A program made the translations under genes and the position numbers. Below, piece after piece: positions 63,624 to 64,000 of a DNA stretch of 64,000 nt. The notes beneath the pieces are model-generated. The model saw only the letters and a list, made by a program, of their open reading frames with translations, searched no databases and was not told the origin of the DNA. The stretch's first letter is position 1, and the number at the start of each line of letters is the position of its first letter. The stretch lies in NCBI RefSeq assembly GCF_046244385.1, contig NZ_CP176366.1:2728001-2792000 (forward strand), written 5' to 3'. Source of the stretch: Methanospirillum stamsii. Its GTDB lineage: Archaea; Halobacteriota; Methanomicrobia; Methanomicrobiales; Methanospirillaceae.

Positions 63624-63855
63624 TTATTTATCTCCCAGTCTTCTTTTAATCTCTTCAAGGGAGTAGACATTCCCAGTTTTATATTCTTCTTCAGCCCTTT
63701 GAATCCGACCACTCATCAGGGTCAAGCTCTTCTTCATCACAACATAGGGTGATGAGACGATCAATTACCTCAGCATAACTTTCGCCCGGATGAACCTTGA
63801 GATGGTCCAGAGCATGTATGGTTGATTCGGGAATTTGTATTGTTGATGCTGACAT
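63624..63855 (-). pseudogene. Antitoxin remnant
   Basis: From ATG 63855 a frame of 54 codons reads MSASTIQIPESTIHALDHLK and HPGESYAEVIDRLITL, then ends early at 63691. In the shifted frame the expected antitoxin end continues, GRIQRAEEEYKTG and YSLEEIKRRLGDK, to a stop at 63624. A one-base change near 63720 separates the halves. No intact toxin follows on this strand. Confidence 0.65.
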
Positions 63856-64000
63856 CTATTATCTGATTTCTCATTAACATGTAAAATTTGTTTGGGTGCA
63901 GGAAATGTATGGATTTTATTGATATAATTGAAAAACTGGTTTCAAAAATTTTCAATTAGACATATCAGTAATAAAAAGAAATTATCACGATATTGGAGCT

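Noticed and set aside
63350..63712. 120-codon minus-strand frame
   Set aside because: Antisense to the RelE-like pseudogene and across the antitoxin remnant; composition is unlike a real protein.
1..64000. CRISPR array
   Set aside because: No series of regularly spaced identical repeats was seen on either strand, and no cas genes are present.

Overview
The window is from a methanogenic archaeon, most likely a Methanospirillum-like member of the Methanomicrobiales. Archaeal and methanogen markers are methenyl-tetrahydromethanopterin cyclohydrolase (mch), methanogenesis marker protein 12, archaeal ABCE1, pelota and RqcH, an Orc1/Cdc6-type ATPase, archaeal ApgM and four-gene pyruvate:ferredoxin oxidoreductase. 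The genus is an inference from gene content and the many PAS/histidine-kinase genes; no alignment was run.

Layout. 0-6.2 kb is accessory: a frameshifted DUF4143 ATPase, a histidine-kinase remnant, a PIN toxin with a small partner, an IS1634-type element with a clear target duplication, and an IS110-type transposase. 6.2-46.4 kb is mostly core: a lipoprotein hydrolase; a ribosome-rescue cluster (ABCE1, EMC6-like protein, RqcH, pelota); exonuclease III; mch; Cdc6-like; apgM; an epimerase; marker 12 and porCDAB; two-component proteins; ADP-ribosylglycohydrolase; SufC; an MFS transporter; pyruvate kinase; a DtxR-FeoA fusion with FeoB; aldehyde dehydrogenase; an acidic-repeat membrane protein; a CAP-domain protein; and a two-domain regulator. 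46.4-64 kb is again accessory. It opens at tRNA-Val(UAC) and carries an ATPase-nuclease, toxin-antitoxin (TA) loci, a chimeric gene scar, a tRNA 3'-end fragment, an ISL3-type element interrupted by an IS701-type element, a complete type I restriction-modification operon (hsdRMS), and further TA remnants.

The core clusters make functional sense. ABCE1, pelota and RqcH all act on stalled ribosomes and their products. PorCDAB makes pyruvate from acetyl-CoA for biosynthesis, next to a methanogenesis marker gene. DtxR-FeoA/FeoB is a self-contained ferrous iron uptake module. In the right-hand island three toxin genes (two PIN, one RelE-like) are broken by frameshifts or stops while their adjacent antitoxins stay open, and two IS insertions can be resolved to the base by their direct repeats. 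No CRISPR array and no rRNA were seen.
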